64,000 bases of DNA. Origin: Paraburkholderia sp. ZP32-5. Lineage in GTDB: Bacteria; Pseudomonadota; Gammaproteobacteria; Burkholderiales; Burkholderiaceae. The DNA is taken from contig NZ_JAJEJP010000002.1 of the NCBI RefSeq assembly GCF_021390495.1, positions 496,001 through 560,000 of the forward strand. The letters run 5' to 3'. Of the stretch, positions 7,973 through 16,865 are shown one piece after another (position 1 is the stretch's first letter; every line of letters begins with the position of its first letter). The translations under genes were made by a program, and so were the position numbers. The notes under the pieces are model-generated. The model was not told the origin of the DNA. It saw only the letters and a program-made list of their open reading frames with translations, and ran no database searches.

Positions 7973-8815
7973 ATGCTCGACGATCTGCCATTCGAATTCG
8001 AAGGACATGCGGTGGCCGGCTATACCGGCGCCGAGGCTGGACGTCTGCCCTTATTGCTGATGCACGGCCTGGGCCCGGGCGCGTCGATCGCCAGTGCGTT
8101 CGGTTCGGTGATGCCGTTTCTGACCGAGCACTTTCATGTGTTCGCAATGGACTGGATCGGCTTCGGGCGTTCGGCGCGCAAGCAGAGCGCGCCGTATTTC
8201 GATTTCGAGTTCTGGGTCCGTCAGGCACGCGCGTTGATCGAACGGATGCCGGCCGGGCGGATCGGCGTATTCGGTCATTCGATGTCGGGCGCGGTCGCGT
8301 TGCGGCTCGCGGCGAGCGAGCCGCGCGTCGCGGCGGTGATCACGACCGGCTCGGTCGGCACGCGCTTTCCGGTCAACGCGCATTTGCAGCGGCTGTGGAC
8401 GTATCCGCGTTCGCTCGACGATCTGCGTATCAGTATGAAGAGTCTGATTCACGACACGTCCGCGATCACCGACGATCAGCTCGCCAAGCGCTGGGCGGTG
8501 CTGTCGAACGGCGACTATGGCGATTACTTCACACAGATGTTCGATCGACCGCAACCGCTGGCGGACACATGGGAAATCAGCGACGAAGATCTTGCGCGCA
8601 TCCGCGTGCCGTACACGCTCGTGCATGGCCGAAATGATCTCGCGTGTCCTGCTGAAGAAACCTCGATCCGTCTGGCCGAGCGTATCCCTCACGCCGATCT
8701 CGCGCTGATCGCGCAATGCGGTCATGCGCCGTCGGTCGAACATCCGCAAAAGATCTGCGCGTTGGTGCGCAGCGCATTCAGCACGCTGGTGCAGTTCGAT
8801 CGCGCAACGGCCTGA
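7973..8815 (+). CDS. Alpha/beta hydrolase, putative meta-cleavage product hydrolase, module 2
   Basis: The protein has 280 residues. ATG 7973 is chosen because GGAG at 7964-7967 is well placed; an in-frame ATG at 7925 has no ribosome site. The HG oxyanion segment is at 31-32 (MHGLGPG). The nucleophile elbow reads GHSMSG with Ser103, where the usual last Gly of GxSxG is Ser105. The acid lies in HGRNDLACP and the histidine in CGHAPSVEHP. It takes the same place in module 2 as the hydrolase at 965 does in module 1, but the two are only distantly similar. Confidence 0.75.
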   Translation: MLDDLPFEFEGHAVAGYTGAEAGRLPLLLMHGLGPGASIASAFGSVMPFLTEHFHVFAMDWIGFGRSARKQSAPYFDFEFWVRQARALIERMPAGRIGVFGHSMSGAVALRLAASEPRVAAVITTGSVGTRFPVNAHLQRLWTYPRSLDDLRISMKSLIHDTSAITDDQLAKRWAVLSNGDYGDYFTQMFDRPQPLADTWEISDEDLARIRVPYTLVHGRNDLACPAEETSIRLAERIPHADLALIAQCGHAPSVEHPQKICALVRSAFSTLVQFDRATA

Positions 8816-8860
8816 ACGCGCGCACCGCGTACCTAATAGGAAAAAAGCAACCACCTTTCA

Positions 8861-8951
8861 TGGGACCGGAGTAAGAGCTTTGCATGGGACCGGAGTAAGC
8901 GCTAAAGCGCCAACTCCGGATCGACAGCTAAAGCGCTAACTCCGGTCGACA
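8861..8951. repeat. Cluster of short direct and inverted repeats between hydrolase and dioxygenase
   Basis: CATGGGACCGGAGTAAG occurs twice (about 8861 and 8884). It is followed by two inverted partners of the form GCTAAAGCGC-(C/T)AACTCCGG (about 8902-8918 and 8927-8944). CCGGAGT and ACTCCGG can pair into hairpins. The unit reads like a dispersed intergenic repeat rather than a gene. It separates the hydrolase from the rest of module 2. Confidence 0.6.
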
Positions 8952-8964
8952 TAGGAGACACGTG

Positions 8965-9939
8965 ATGTCCAAACTGGTAGCCGCGATCAGCATGTCGCAC
9001 GCGCCCGGCATGCTCGGCTGGCCCGATCATCCGCCCGCCGACATGCGGCGCGACATGCAACGCGCGGTCGATGAGACAGCAGCCTATCTGGAGGCCGCAA
9101 AGCCGGATCTGATCGTCGCGATCCTCGACGATCACTTCGAGAACCTGTATCGCAACCTGATGCCGGTGTTCGCGATCGGCGTCGCCAACCAGCATGTTGG
9201 CCCGGCGAAGTACTGGCTCGAAGCGCTGCAACTCAAAAAGCAGACGGTATTCGGCGGCGCGCCGCGTGAAGCGGAAGCGCTGCTGCGCGCGATGGTCGAA
9301 CGCGGCTTCGACGTCGCGCGGATGGGCGAGATCGAATACGGCAACAACCTGATGGTGCCGATCCAGTTCATTCGTCCGGCCGGCGATATTCCGATCGTGC
9401 CGGTATTCGTCAACGTATTCAGCGCGCCGGTCGCGACCACGCGCCGCGCGTATGGGTTCGGCGTTGCACTCGGCGAGGCGATCGAGGCATTGCCCGGCGA
9501 TTTGCGCGTCGCGGTACTGGCCACCGGCGGGCTGTCGCACTGGCCGCCGTTCTGGCGCGATCGTCCGGAAGATCAGCAGGGCTTTCTGACGCGCATGAAG
9601 CGCTTTCAGACCGAAGGCCGCGCGGTGCTCGAAGACGATCCGCATCTGATGACCGACCTCGGCGCCTACGAAATCGACATGGCGCGCACGAGCACGGTGC
9701 CGCTCGTCAACGAACGCTGGGACCGCGCGATTCTCGATGCGTACGCGCGCGGCGACGTCGACTTCATCACGTCGCTGACCAATGACGAGATCGAATCGCA
9801 AGGCGGCCACGGCGGCCTCGAAATCCTCAACTGGACCGTGACGATGGGCGCGGTGCGCGGCAGGCGTGCCCGCGTGCTCGGCTATCAGCCGTGCGTCGAA
9901 TGGATCTGCGGCATGGGCTTTCTGGTGTACGACCTGTGA
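8965..9939 (+). CDS. LigB-superfamily (type II, DODA-type) extradiol dioxygenase, module 2
   Basis: The protein has 324 residues. ATG 8965 follows AGGAG (8953-8957); a GTG one codon earlier is also possible. The LigB fold is indicated by the first metal histidine in SMSHAPGM (H12), the second in LDDHFENL (about 58) and the later catalytic LSHWPPF. These enzymes cleave catechol-type, protocatechuate-type or aminophenol-type rings with non-haem Fe(II). It is unrelated in fold to the VOC enzyme that holds the same place in module 1. With the RidA and FAA-family genes downstream, a 2-aminophenol-type meta route is possible. Confidence 0.8.
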   Translation: MSKLVAAISMSHAPGMLGWPDHPPADMRRDMQRAVDETAAYLEAAKPDLIVAILDDHFENLYRNLMPVFAIGVANQHVGPAKYWLEALQLKKQTVFGGAPREAEALLRAMVERGFDVARMGEIEYGNNLMVPIQFIRPAGDIPIVPVFVNVFSAPVATTRRAYGFGVALGEAIEALPGDLRVAVLATGGLSHWPPFWRDRPEDQQGFLTRMKRFQTEGRAVLEDDPHLMTDLGAYEIDMARTSTVPLVNERWDRAILDAYARGDVDFITSLTNDEIESQGGHGGLEILNWTVTMGAVRGRRARVLGYQPCVEWICGMGFLVYDL

Positions 9940-9973
9940 TTGTTTGACGGATACGAACCACGGCGCTTGATCA

Positions 9974-10006
9974 GCGCTTAATCGATACTGAATCGCCGAT
10001 TAAGCC
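9974..10006. repeat. Inverted repeat in the dioxygenase-oxygenase spacer
   Basis: GCTTAATCG (9976-9984) and CGATTAAGC (9997-10005) are exact inverted arms around 12 bases. The block GCGCTT(G/A)A recurs three times in this 93-base spacer. It could be an mRNA hairpin that adjusts expression of the oxygenase genes relative to the upstream dioxygenase, or a regulator site. Confidence 0.45.
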
Positions 10007-10032
10007 GCGCTTAACCGAAGCAAGGACATTTG

Positions 10033-11334
10033 ATGAGCTACGACAACGATTATCTGCGCTCGCTGGTACGCGAAGATCGCGTGCACGGCAGCATCTATAC
10101 CGATCCCGAGATCTTCGAGATCGAGATGGAGAAAATCTTCAAACGCGTGTGGATGTACGTCGGCCATGAAAGCCAGGTCGCGAATCCCGGCGACTACTTC
10201 TGCACCGAACTCGCGCGGATGCCGGTCGTGATGACGCGCGGCATGAACGGTCAGATCAACGTGATCTTCAACCGTTGCAGCCATCGCGGCGCGAAGGTCG
10301 TCAACAGCGAAGCGGGCAACGCGAAAGTGCTGCTGTGCATGTATCACGGCTGGGGCTTCGGTCTCGACGGCGAATTGAAGGGCGTGCCGTTGCGCAAGGA
10401 CTTTCCTGAGCAGTGTCTGGATCGCAAGGAAGCCGGCATGGGCGTGCTGCCGCGGGTCGAGAACTATCGCGGCTTCGTGTTCGCGAGTATGAATCCAGAT
10501 GTCGCGCCGCTCGCCGACTATCTCGGTGAAGCCGCGCGCGGTATCGACGAGATCGTCGATCGCGCGCCGGACGGCGCGATCGAACTGTCGGCGGGTTGCC
10601 ATCGCTATGTGTACGACGGCAACTGGAAGCTGCAAACGGACAATCTCGCCGACATGTATCACCCGGTCGCATGCCATATGTCGACCGTCGATGAAGACGG
10701 CATGCAGTTCAAGCGCCGTCCGGGCGCGGAGGGCGGACGCGCGGCATTTCTCGGCGCCGATGGCGAGCCGGTCGCGATCAAGACCGGCGTGCGCGGTTTC
10801 GCCAACGGCCATAGCTCGGAAGCGAGCCTGTTCGGCGATACGCAGGGTGGTCCGGAGTCGCATCAGCGCGGCGGTGTGATCGACGAATACCGCAACAGCC
10901 TGATCGCGCTGCACGGTCAGGACAAGGCCGACGACATCCTGAAAAACCGCCGCCACAGCATGACGCTGTTTCCGAATCTCGACATCCTTATGGTGCAGAC
11001 GGCGGTGCGCGTGGTGATTCCGCTCGCGCACGACCGCACCGAAGTGCGCATTTACCCGGTACGTCTGAAGGGCGCGCCGGAGGAGCTGAACAAACAGATC
11101 ATCCAGTTCTGCAACATCACGCATTCGGCGGCGTCCTTTATCCAAACCGACGACCTCGAAGCATTCCGCCGTCAGCAACAAGGGCTGACGGCGCCGGGAC
11201 CGGAATGGGTGCTGGTCGCGCGCGGTCTTGGCGATGAAATCGACGAAGGCAATGGCGTGTTCTTCGGCCCGCGCGCGAGCGAAGTCGGCCAGCGCATGCG
11301 GCATTACGCGTGGCGCGATCTGATGTCCGCCTGA
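10033..11334 (+). CDS. Rieske ring-hydroxylating oxygenase, alpha subunit, module 2
   Basis: The protein has 433 residues from ATG 10033, with AAGGA at 10022-10026; the TTG one codon earlier is less likely. The Rieske ligands are C82-x-H84 (CSHRG) and C102-x2-H105 (CMYHGW). The iron site reads DMYHPVACH with D207, H210 and H215. It shares the HESQV, ENYRGFVFA and SFIQTDDLE blocks with the alpha subunits at 1866 and 51043, so all three belong to one subfamily. The substrate is unknown. The absence of a diol dehydrogenase in the module hints that the diol rearomatises by loss of CO2 or ammonia, as with anthranilate. Confidence 0.9.
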   Translation: MSYDNDYLRSLVREDRVHGSIYTDPEIFEIEMEKIFKRVWMYVGHESQVANPGDYFCTELARMPVVMTRGMNGQINVIFNRCSHRGAKVVNSEAGNAKVLLCMYHGWGFGLDGELKGVPLRKDFPEQCLDRKEAGMGVLPRVENYRGFVFASMNPDVAPLADYLGEAARGIDEIVDRAPDGAIELSAGCHRYVYDGNWKLQTDNLADMYHPVACHMSTVDEDGMQFKRRPGAEGGRAAFLGADGEPVAIKTGVRGFANGHSSEASLFGDTQGGPESHQRGGVIDEYRNSLIALHGQDKADDILKNRRHSMTLFPNLDILMVQTAVRVVIPLAHDRTEVRIYPVRLKGAPEELNKQIIQFCNITHSAASFIQTDDLEAFRRQQQGLTAPGPEWVLVARGLGDEIDEGNGVFFGPRASEVGQRMRHYAWRDLMSA

Positions 11335-11381
11335 GCGTCGAATTGAGAGCCGATTAGACCTTCGAATGCAGAGGAAATGAC

Positions 11382-11903
11382 ATGTCCACTTTGATGCAAG
11401 ATGCGCCCCCCCCGGTAATGGATCAATCCGTGACGCAGCAGTTGATCCGCTTCGTCGAACGCGAGGCGCGCCTGCTCGACGCGCGCGAATTCCGCGCGTG
11501 GCACGCGCTGTTCGCCGACGACGGCTGCTACTGGGTGCCCGCGTCGAAAACGCACACCGACCCGGCGCGCTACGTATCGCTGTTCTACGACGAGCCGGTC
11601 GCGTTGCAGACCCGCGTTCAGCGGTTGCTGCACTCGGAGATCCACAGTCAGATTCCGCCGTCGGCAACGGTGCGCGTGATCGGCAATTACTGGATCGAAC
11701 CGACCACCGAGCTGGGTGCAGAGTATCGCGTCGAGAGCAAGTTCGTGATGCTCGAAGATCGGGCCGCGACGCCTCGCCACGTGTACGGTGGCACCTACAC
11801 GCACTACCTGAAGCGCAGCGGCGACGCCTGGCGTATCCGCATGAAGCGCGTCGATCTGACTAATTGCGATCAGGCGTTTTCGACGCTTACCCAGCCATTC
11901 TGA
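11382..11903 (+). CDS. Ring-hydroxylating oxygenase, beta subunit, module 2
   Basis: The protein has 173 residues, with AGAGGA ahead of ATG 11382. It is an NTF2-like small subunit with the segments LIRFVEREARLLDAREF, GCYWVPASKTH, YVSLFYDE and the C-terminal RIRMKRVDLTNCDQ. It is the partner of the alpha subunit 47 bases upstream. A run of eight C bases (11406-11413) lies near the start; the frame is intact across it. Confidence 0.88.
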   Translation: MSTLMQDAPPPVMDQSVTQQLIRFVEREARLLDAREFRAWHALFADDGCYWVPASKTHTDPARYVSLFYDEPVALQTRVQRLLHSEIHSQIPPSATVRVIGNYWIEPTTELGAEYRVESKFVMLEDRAATPRHVYGGTYTHYLKRSGDAWRIRMKRVDLTNCDQAFSTLTQPF

Positions 11904-11911
11904 GGTCAGCC

Positions 11912-13207
11912 ATGTTCAAGCCACTGTTCCTGAAAGCCGCGGGTCGCGCGATGCATGCGGTCAGCGCGGCGAGCGTCGGCGGCGCGGCGCCCGTCGATGC
12001 GTTGCGTACGAACGGCACGCCGCGCGCAAGCCAGGCCGCGCAATCGACCACCACGTCCGGCCACGCGCTCGCGGTCCAGGATCTGGTGATCGCGTACGGC
12101 GGCAAGCCGGTCGTCAACGGCGTCAGCTTCACGATCGGACACGGCGAGTTCGTGACGCTGCTCGGGCCGTCGGGATCAGGCAAGACCAGCGTGCTGCGCG
12201 CGGTCGCGGGATACGTCGAGCCGGCCTCCGGCGATATCCGCATCGGCGCGCGCAGCATGATCGGCGTGTCGCCGCGGCTGCGCAACTGCGGCATGGTGTT
12301 TCAGAGCTACGCGCTGTTTCCGCACATGACGGTCGCGCAGAACATCGCGTATGGGCTGAAGACCCGCAATGTGACTGGCGAGCAATTGCAGGCGCGGGTG
12401 GCCGAGATCGTCGACGCGATGCATCTGGGCGGCTTCGAAGGCCGCTATCCGCACGAGATGAGCGGCGGTCAGCAGCAACGTGTCGCGCTGGCACGCGCGT
12501 TGGTGATACGGCCTGATCTGCTGCTGATGGACGAGCCGCTCGCCGCGCTCGATCTGCGTTTGCGCGAGCAGATGCAAGTGGAGATTCGCCGCATCCAGCA
12601 GCAGTTCAATATCAGCACGCTGTACATCACGCACGATCAGGGCGAAGCGTTCACGATGTCCGATCGCATCATGGTGATGAATCGCGGCGACATCGTTTCG
12701 TCGGACCGGCCGCGCCAGGTGTATCTCGCGCCGAATTGCAGCTTCACCGCGCGCTTCGTCGGCAGCAGTTCGCTGATGGAAATCCCGCTCGCGGACGCCC
12801 GCGCGCAGTCGATCACCCTGCCGGGCCATGCCGAGCCTTTCGCACTCGATCGCCCGTTGAACGACGATGTCGGTCATCTGTTCGTGTCGCTGCGGCCCGA
12901 AGTAGTGCGCGTGCAGACCGAAGCCGCGCCCGGCTGGAGCGAGGGTGTGGTCGTGTCGCGGCGCTTCGCCGGCATGAGCGTGATGGTGTCGATCCGCGCG
13001 GGCGAGCATGAACTGCTGGCGGTCGATCCGAGCGGCGAGATGATGCCCGACCAGCCGGTGTGGATTCGCTGGTCGCTCGACGACGCGCATGTGATCGCCG
13101 AGAATGCGGCCGGCTTGCCGTGCGATGGCGCGCCGCTGCGGCTCGTTGAACTTGCAAACGAAGCATCGGCCGCTGCGCAAACCACACCGGGAGCGAGCCA
13201 TGCATAG
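11912..13207 (+). CDS. ABC transporter ATP-binding protein, PotA-like
   Basis: The protein has 431 residues. ATG 11912 is chosen because GAGG at 11902-11905 overlaps the previous stop. After an unusual 50-residue Ala/Ser/Thr-rich leader come Walker A GPSGSGKT (85-92), the Q-loop FQSYALFPHM, the signature MSGGQQQR, Walker B LLLMDEP and the H-loop THDQ. A C-terminal TOBE-type regulatory domain follows. It energises the importer formed with the two permeases that follow and the binding proteins at 15015 and probably 4746. The 8-base overlap with the next gene indicates one operon. Confidence 0.9.
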   Translation: MFKPLFLKAAGRAMHAVSAASVGGAAPVDALRTNGTPRASQAAQSTTTSGHALAVQDLVIAYGGKPVVNGVSFTIGHGEFVTLLGPSGSGKTSVLRAVAGYVEPASGDIRIGARSMIGVSPRLRNCGMVFQSYALFPHMTVAQNIAYGLKTRNVTGEQLQARVAEIVDAMHLGGFEGRYPHEMSGGQQQRVALARALVIRPDLLLMDEPLAALDLRLREQMQVEIRRIQQQFNISTLYITHDQGEAFTMSDRIMVMNRGDIVSSDRPRQVYLAPNCSFTARFVGSSSLMEIPLADARAQSITLPGHAEPFALDRPLNDDVGHLFVSLRPEVVRVQTEAAPGWSEGVVVSRRFAGMSVMVSIRAGEHELLAVDPSGEMMPDQPVWIRWSLDDAHVIAENAAGLPCDGAPLRLVELANEASAAAQTTPGASHA

Positions 13208-14087
13208 CAAACGCTGGCGTTACGGCATCGCACCGCTGATCATCGCGTACCTGATCTTCTTCGTGTTTCCGCAGTTCACGTTCCTGATCGTCAGCGTATT
13301 CAAATCGACCGGGCCAGGCAGCTTCGATAGCGTCGTCACGTTTGCGAACTATCGCGCGATTGCCGGCGATGGCTACTTCACGCGCGCGATCGTCAACACG
13401 CTCGAACTGAGCGCGTTGACCGGCATCGGCAGCGTCGTGCTCGCGTTTCCGGTTGCTTATGCAATCGCGCATTCGGCACGTTATGGTCGGGCGCTATTTG
13501 CGCTCGTCGTCGGCGTGATGTTCAGCAGCGCGGTGGCGCTTGCGCTCGGCTGGCAGACGCTGCTCGGCGCGAGCGGCGCATTCAACCGCGTACTGCTCGG
13601 GCTCGGTGTGCTGTCGTCGCCGTTGCCGGTCGGCTCGAACTTCGCGGCGATCGTGGTCGGCACCGTGCACGGCGCGATTCCGGTGGCGGTGCTCGGTTTG
13701 TTGCCCGCGTGCGAAGCGATCCCGGCGCGGCAGCTCGAAGCATCGATCGGACTCGGTGCATCGCAATGGCGCACGTTCTGGTCGGTGATCGTGCCGCAGA
13801 CGTATCGCAGCGCGCTCTCCATCGCGCTGATCGTGTTCGCAACGACGACCTCGGTATTTACGACGCCCGCGCTGCTTGGCGGTGGCCGTGTCGCACTGGT
13901 GTCGCTGGCGATTCGCGACCAGTTGCTGACCGTGTTCGACTATCCGAAATCGGCCGCGCTGTCGGCGATTCTGATCGTGCTGACCCTCGCGATCACCGCG
14001 CTCGCGAAGTCGATTATCCGCACGCGGCGCGTCAAGAAGCACGCGCCGTCAGCCAGCGAATCCGCTCTCGCAGGAGCCGCGTCATGA
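13200..14087 (+). CDS. ABC transporter permease, PotB-like
   Basis: The protein has 295 residues from ATG 13200, overlapping the ATPase gene by 8 bases. About six hydrophobic helices are seen. The cytoplasmic coupling loop EASIGLGASQWRTFWSVIVPQ matches the EAA motif of importer permeases. It forms the membrane channel with the protein at 14084. The stop overlaps the next start (ATGA), so the two subunits are coupled in translation. Confidence 0.9.
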   Translation: MHSKRWRYGIAPLIIAYLIFFVFPQFTFLIVSVFKSTGPGSFDSVVTFANYRAIAGDGYFTRAIVNTLELSALTGIGSVVLAFPVAYAIAHSARYGRALFALVVGVMFSSAVALALGWQTLLGASGAFNRVLLGLGVLSSPLPVGSNFAAIVVGTVHGAIPVAVLGLLPACEAIPARQLEASIGLGASQWRTFWSVIVPQTYRSALSIALIVFATTTSVFTTPALLGGGRVALVSLAIRDQLLTVFDYPKSAALSAILIVLTLAITALAKSIIRTRRVKKHAPSASESALAGAAS

Positions 14088-14965
14088 CTACGACCACGTT
14101 GCCTCCTCACACGGCGCGCGAGCATGTGCCGTTCACGGTCAGCGCCGCGTCGCGGGCTGGCGATATCGCGTGCCGCTGGGGCTTGCGCGTACTGCTCGCG
14201 CTCACCGTGCTGTTTCTGATCGCGCCGCTGGTGTCGGTGATCGGCACCGCGTTCAACGCACCGCCACTGATCCTGTTTCCGCCGCAGCACTGGAGCCTCG
14301 AATCGTTCCGGCAGATCCCCGACATCTGGTATCAGGCGTTTTATACGAGCCTCGAAGTCGCGCTGGCCGCGGCGCTGATCGGCTCGCTGATCGCGGTGCC
14401 CGCTGCGTTTGCGTTGGTACGCGGCGCGCTGCCGGGCAAGGGCGTGTTCGAGTCGCTGTTCCGCAGCCCGCTGCTGGTGCCGCAGATCGTGCTGTCGGTC
14501 GGCATGTACCAGTACTACGCGGCGCTCGCCGCGTGGAGCGACAAGCTCGCGATCGGCGGCTTCACCGGGCTCGTGATCGCGCACACGATTCTCGTCACGC
14601 CGTACATCGTCGGCACGACGCTCGCACGCATCGCGGCGATCGATCCGGCGCTGGAGGAAGCATCGGCGGGGCTCGGCGCGTCGGCGATGCGCACGTTTCG
14701 CGGCGTCACGCTGCCGCTGGTGCGACCCGCGCTGACAGCAAGCTTTATTCTCGCGTTCGTCGTGTCGTTCGATAACGTGACGCTGTCGCTGTTTCTATCC
14801 GCCGATTCGACCAGTTCGACACTGCCCGTCACGTTGTTCTCGGCGATCGAACTGTCCGCGTCGCCGGTGATTTTCGCGGCGGCCGCACTGACGGTCGGCC
14901 TGTCGGTCGCGGTGACGTTCCTGCTCGGCCGCGTGATCGGCATACGCGCGGTCGCCACGCGCTAA
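14084..14965 (+). CDS. ABC transporter permease, PotC-like
   Basis: The protein has 293 residues. ATG 14084 lies in an ATGA overlap with the first permease. Six or so transmembrane segments are visible, with the EAA coupling loop EEASAGLGASAMRTFRGVTLPL at about residues 190-210. It is the second half of the PotBC-type channel. Polyamine-type machinery in aromatic operons often carries aromatic acids, so the ligand should not be read as a polyamine. Confidence 0.9.
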   Translation: MTTTTLPPHTAREHVPFTVSAASRAGDIACRWGLRVLLALTVLFLIAPLVSVIGTAFNAPPLILFPPQHWSLESFRQIPDIWYQAFYTSLEVALAAALIGSLIAVPAAFALVRGALPGKGVFESLFRSPLLVPQIVLSVGMYQYYAALAAWSDKLAIGGFTGLVIAHTILVTPYIVGTTLARIAAIDPALEEASAGLGASAMRTFRGVTLPLVRPALTASFILAFVVSFDNVTLSLFLSADSTSSTLPVTLFSAIELSASPVIFAAAALTVGLSVAVTFLLGRVIGIRAVATR

Positions 14966-15014
14966 TACGTTGTCTTTTGTTTTGATCCAACCATACGGGG
15001 GAGTTTTGCACACC

Positions 15015-16121
15015 ATGTCGAATCAGAAGAGTTGCATCGTGCGGGGCGCGTCGGCTGCCGCGATGCTCGCGTCGCTGATGTGCGGCGCGGCGCACGCGCA
15101 GGAATTCACGGGCATGACGCTGACCGTGCTCGGTGTGAATTCGGATCTGAACCAGATCTATATGCAGACGTACGGTGAGCAGTTCGAGAAGGAAACCGGC
15201 GCGAAGCTCGTGATCGTCACCGGCTCGTCGAACGACAATCTGTCGAAGGCGCTGGTGGCGAAGAACCGTAAGCCGACCTTCCAGGTGATCGCGCTCGAAG
15301 ACCTCGCGCTCGCGCAGGCGATCAAGGCGGGCGCGGTGCAGAAGCTCGATTACGCGCAGATGCCGCGCTCGAAGGATCTCGCCAAAGGCGCGGTGCCGGT
15401 CGCCGGCTACGGCCCGAGCTTCGACTTTTTCCGCTTCGGCACCTGCATCAACGTTGCGCAGTACAAGGCGCACAACATCAAGATTCCGACCGGCATCGAC
15501 GGCTGGTTCGATCCGGCGATCGCCGGTCACACGATCCTGCCGACACCGTCGAACTTCTGGTGGGCGACCGGCATGCAGGCGATCGCCGACAGCGAGAACA
15601 TGCCGCTCGCCGATCCGAAGCCGCTGTTCACGAAGCTGCAGGCGATGAAACCGACTTCGCTCTATACCGCATCCGGCGATGCGCAGGCGCAGTTGCAATC
15701 GGGCTCGACATGGCTCGCACCGACCTCCGATGGCCGTTGCTACGCGATGAAGATCGCCGGGCAGCCGGTGGAGTTCATTCCGCTGAATCTGAAGATCGGC
15801 GGCAAGACTTATGGCTGGGCCTTCGGCGTCGATACGTGGCAGGTGCCGTCCGGTGTCAGTGGCAAGGAACTCGCGCTCGCGCACAAGTTCATCGACGCGG
15901 CGCTGACGCCGGAAGCGCAACTGGTGATCGCGCGCAAGTTCGGCTATCCGCCGACCACCAACGCGGGCCTGAAGATGGCGATGGATCTGCCGGAAGCGAA
16001 GCGCGTGAACATGTATGGCGATCACTTCTCGTTCGACGACATGTATTCGCCGGATCCGCAGAAACTGCTGCCGTATCTGAACCAATGGGTTGCGCAATGG
16101 AACGCGATGTTCGCGAAGTAA
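15015..16121 (+). CDS. Periplasmic substrate-binding protein, PotD-like, module 2
   Basis: The protein has 368 residues from ATG 15015. A signal peptide ends near AHAQ-EFTG. GGGGGAG at 14997-15003 is 11 bases upstream; an in-frame TTG at 14970 is less likely because it would bury the signal peptide. It is very similar along its whole length to the binding protein at 4746. It lies directly after the permease genes and is the cognate binding protein of this ABC system. Strong conservation between the two copies suggests related ligands. Confidence 0.87.
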   Translation: MSNQKSCIVRGASAAAMLASLMCGAAHAQEFTGMTLTVLGVNSDLNQIYMQTYGEQFEKETGAKLVIVTGSSNDNLSKALVAKNRKPTFQVIALEDLALAQAIKAGAVQKLDYAQMPRSKDLAKGAVPVAGYGPSFDFFRFGTCINVAQYKAHNIKIPTGIDGWFDPAIAGHTILPTPSNFWWATGMQAIADSENMPLADPKPLFTKLQAMKPTSLYTASGDAQAQLQSGSTWLAPTSDGRCYAMKIAGQPVEFIPLNLKIGGKTYGWAFGVDTWQVPSGVSGKELALAHKFIDAALTPEAQLVIARKFGYPPTTNAGLKMAMDLPEAKRVNMYGDHFSFDDMYSPDPQKLLPYLNQWVAQWNAMFAK

Positions 16122-16822
16122 ATGTGTTGCCGGCGCTGTCCGGTCTCGCCGAGATCACGCCCGCGCTGCTGCCGTCGGTGATCTACCGGCAACTGCATGC
16201 GGACATCGTGTCGGGCGTGCTGGTGTCGGGGCAGCCGCTGCGCCAGGAAGAACTGGCGCGCCGCTTCAACGTGAGCCGCGTGCCGTTGCGTGAAGCGCTG
16301 ACGCGGCTCGAAGCGGTCGGGCTGATCGAGCAGCGGCCGCGGCGCGGCTATGCGGTCGCCGAACTGGATGCGAGTGCAATCGTCGATGTGTTCGAGCTTC
16401 GGATGGTGATCGAGCAGCACGCCGGCGCGGTCGCGGCACGCTCGCGCGGCGCCGAAGATATCGCGGCGGTCGGCGAGTTGCTGGAGCGCATGCGCACGCT
16501 CGATCGCGCGCGAGCGGACTACGCGCAGCAATGGACCACGCTGAACTATCAGTTTCATCAACGCATCATCTCGTCGAGCCGGCGCAAAACGCTGGTGCGC
16601 GTTGCCAGCAATCTGCGCGATTCGGTCGAGCCTTACGTGAATATCGAAGTGTCGATGACGCATTCGTTCGATGCGTCGGAAGTCGAGCATCGCGAGATTT
16701 TCGAAGCCTTCAAGGCGGGCGATGCCGACGGTCTCGCCGAATTGAGCCGCAAGCATGTCGAGAGCACGTCGCGTCGACTGTTGCAGGTTTTGCGCGAAAG
16801 CGCGCTGAAGCCGCGCCGCTGA
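16097..16822 (+). CDS. GntR family regulator, FCD subfamily, module 2
   Basis: The protein has 241 residues if ATG 16097 is used, which overlaps the binding-protein gene by 25 bases; GTG 16124 is an alternative start. The winged helix (LLPSVIYRQL to RPRRGYAVAEL) is nearly the same as in the protein at 5924, and the FCD domain follows (FELRMVIEQHAG, then HREIFEAFKAGD and KHVESTSRRL). By eye about two thirds of positions agree between the paralogues. It probably senses a module substrate or intermediate and controls the TTGTnnACAA promoters. Confidence 0.88.
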   Translation: MERDVREVNVLPALSGLAEITPALLPSVIYRQLHADIVSGVLVSGQPLRQEELARRFNVSRVPLREALTRLEAVGLIEQRPRRGYAVAELDASAIVDVFELRMVIEQHAGAVAARSRGAEDIAAVGELLERMRTLDRARADYAQQWTTLNYQFHQRIISSSRRKTLVRVASNLRDSVEPYVNIEVSMTHSFDASEVEHREIFEAFKAGDADGLAELSRKHVESTSRRLLQVLRESALKPRR

Positions 16823-16865
16823 GCGGGCGTGGATGTCCTTACTTTTCAGGGAAATAGCAATCACC

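Noticed and set aside
11406-11413. Run of eight C bases as possible frameshift or phase-variation site
   Set aside because: The beta-subunit frame is intact through it and a single short run in a high-GC genome is not evidence for switching.
10000-11667. 555-codon open frame on the minus strand
   Set aside because: Antisense of the module 2 oxygenase genes; no recognisable domain.
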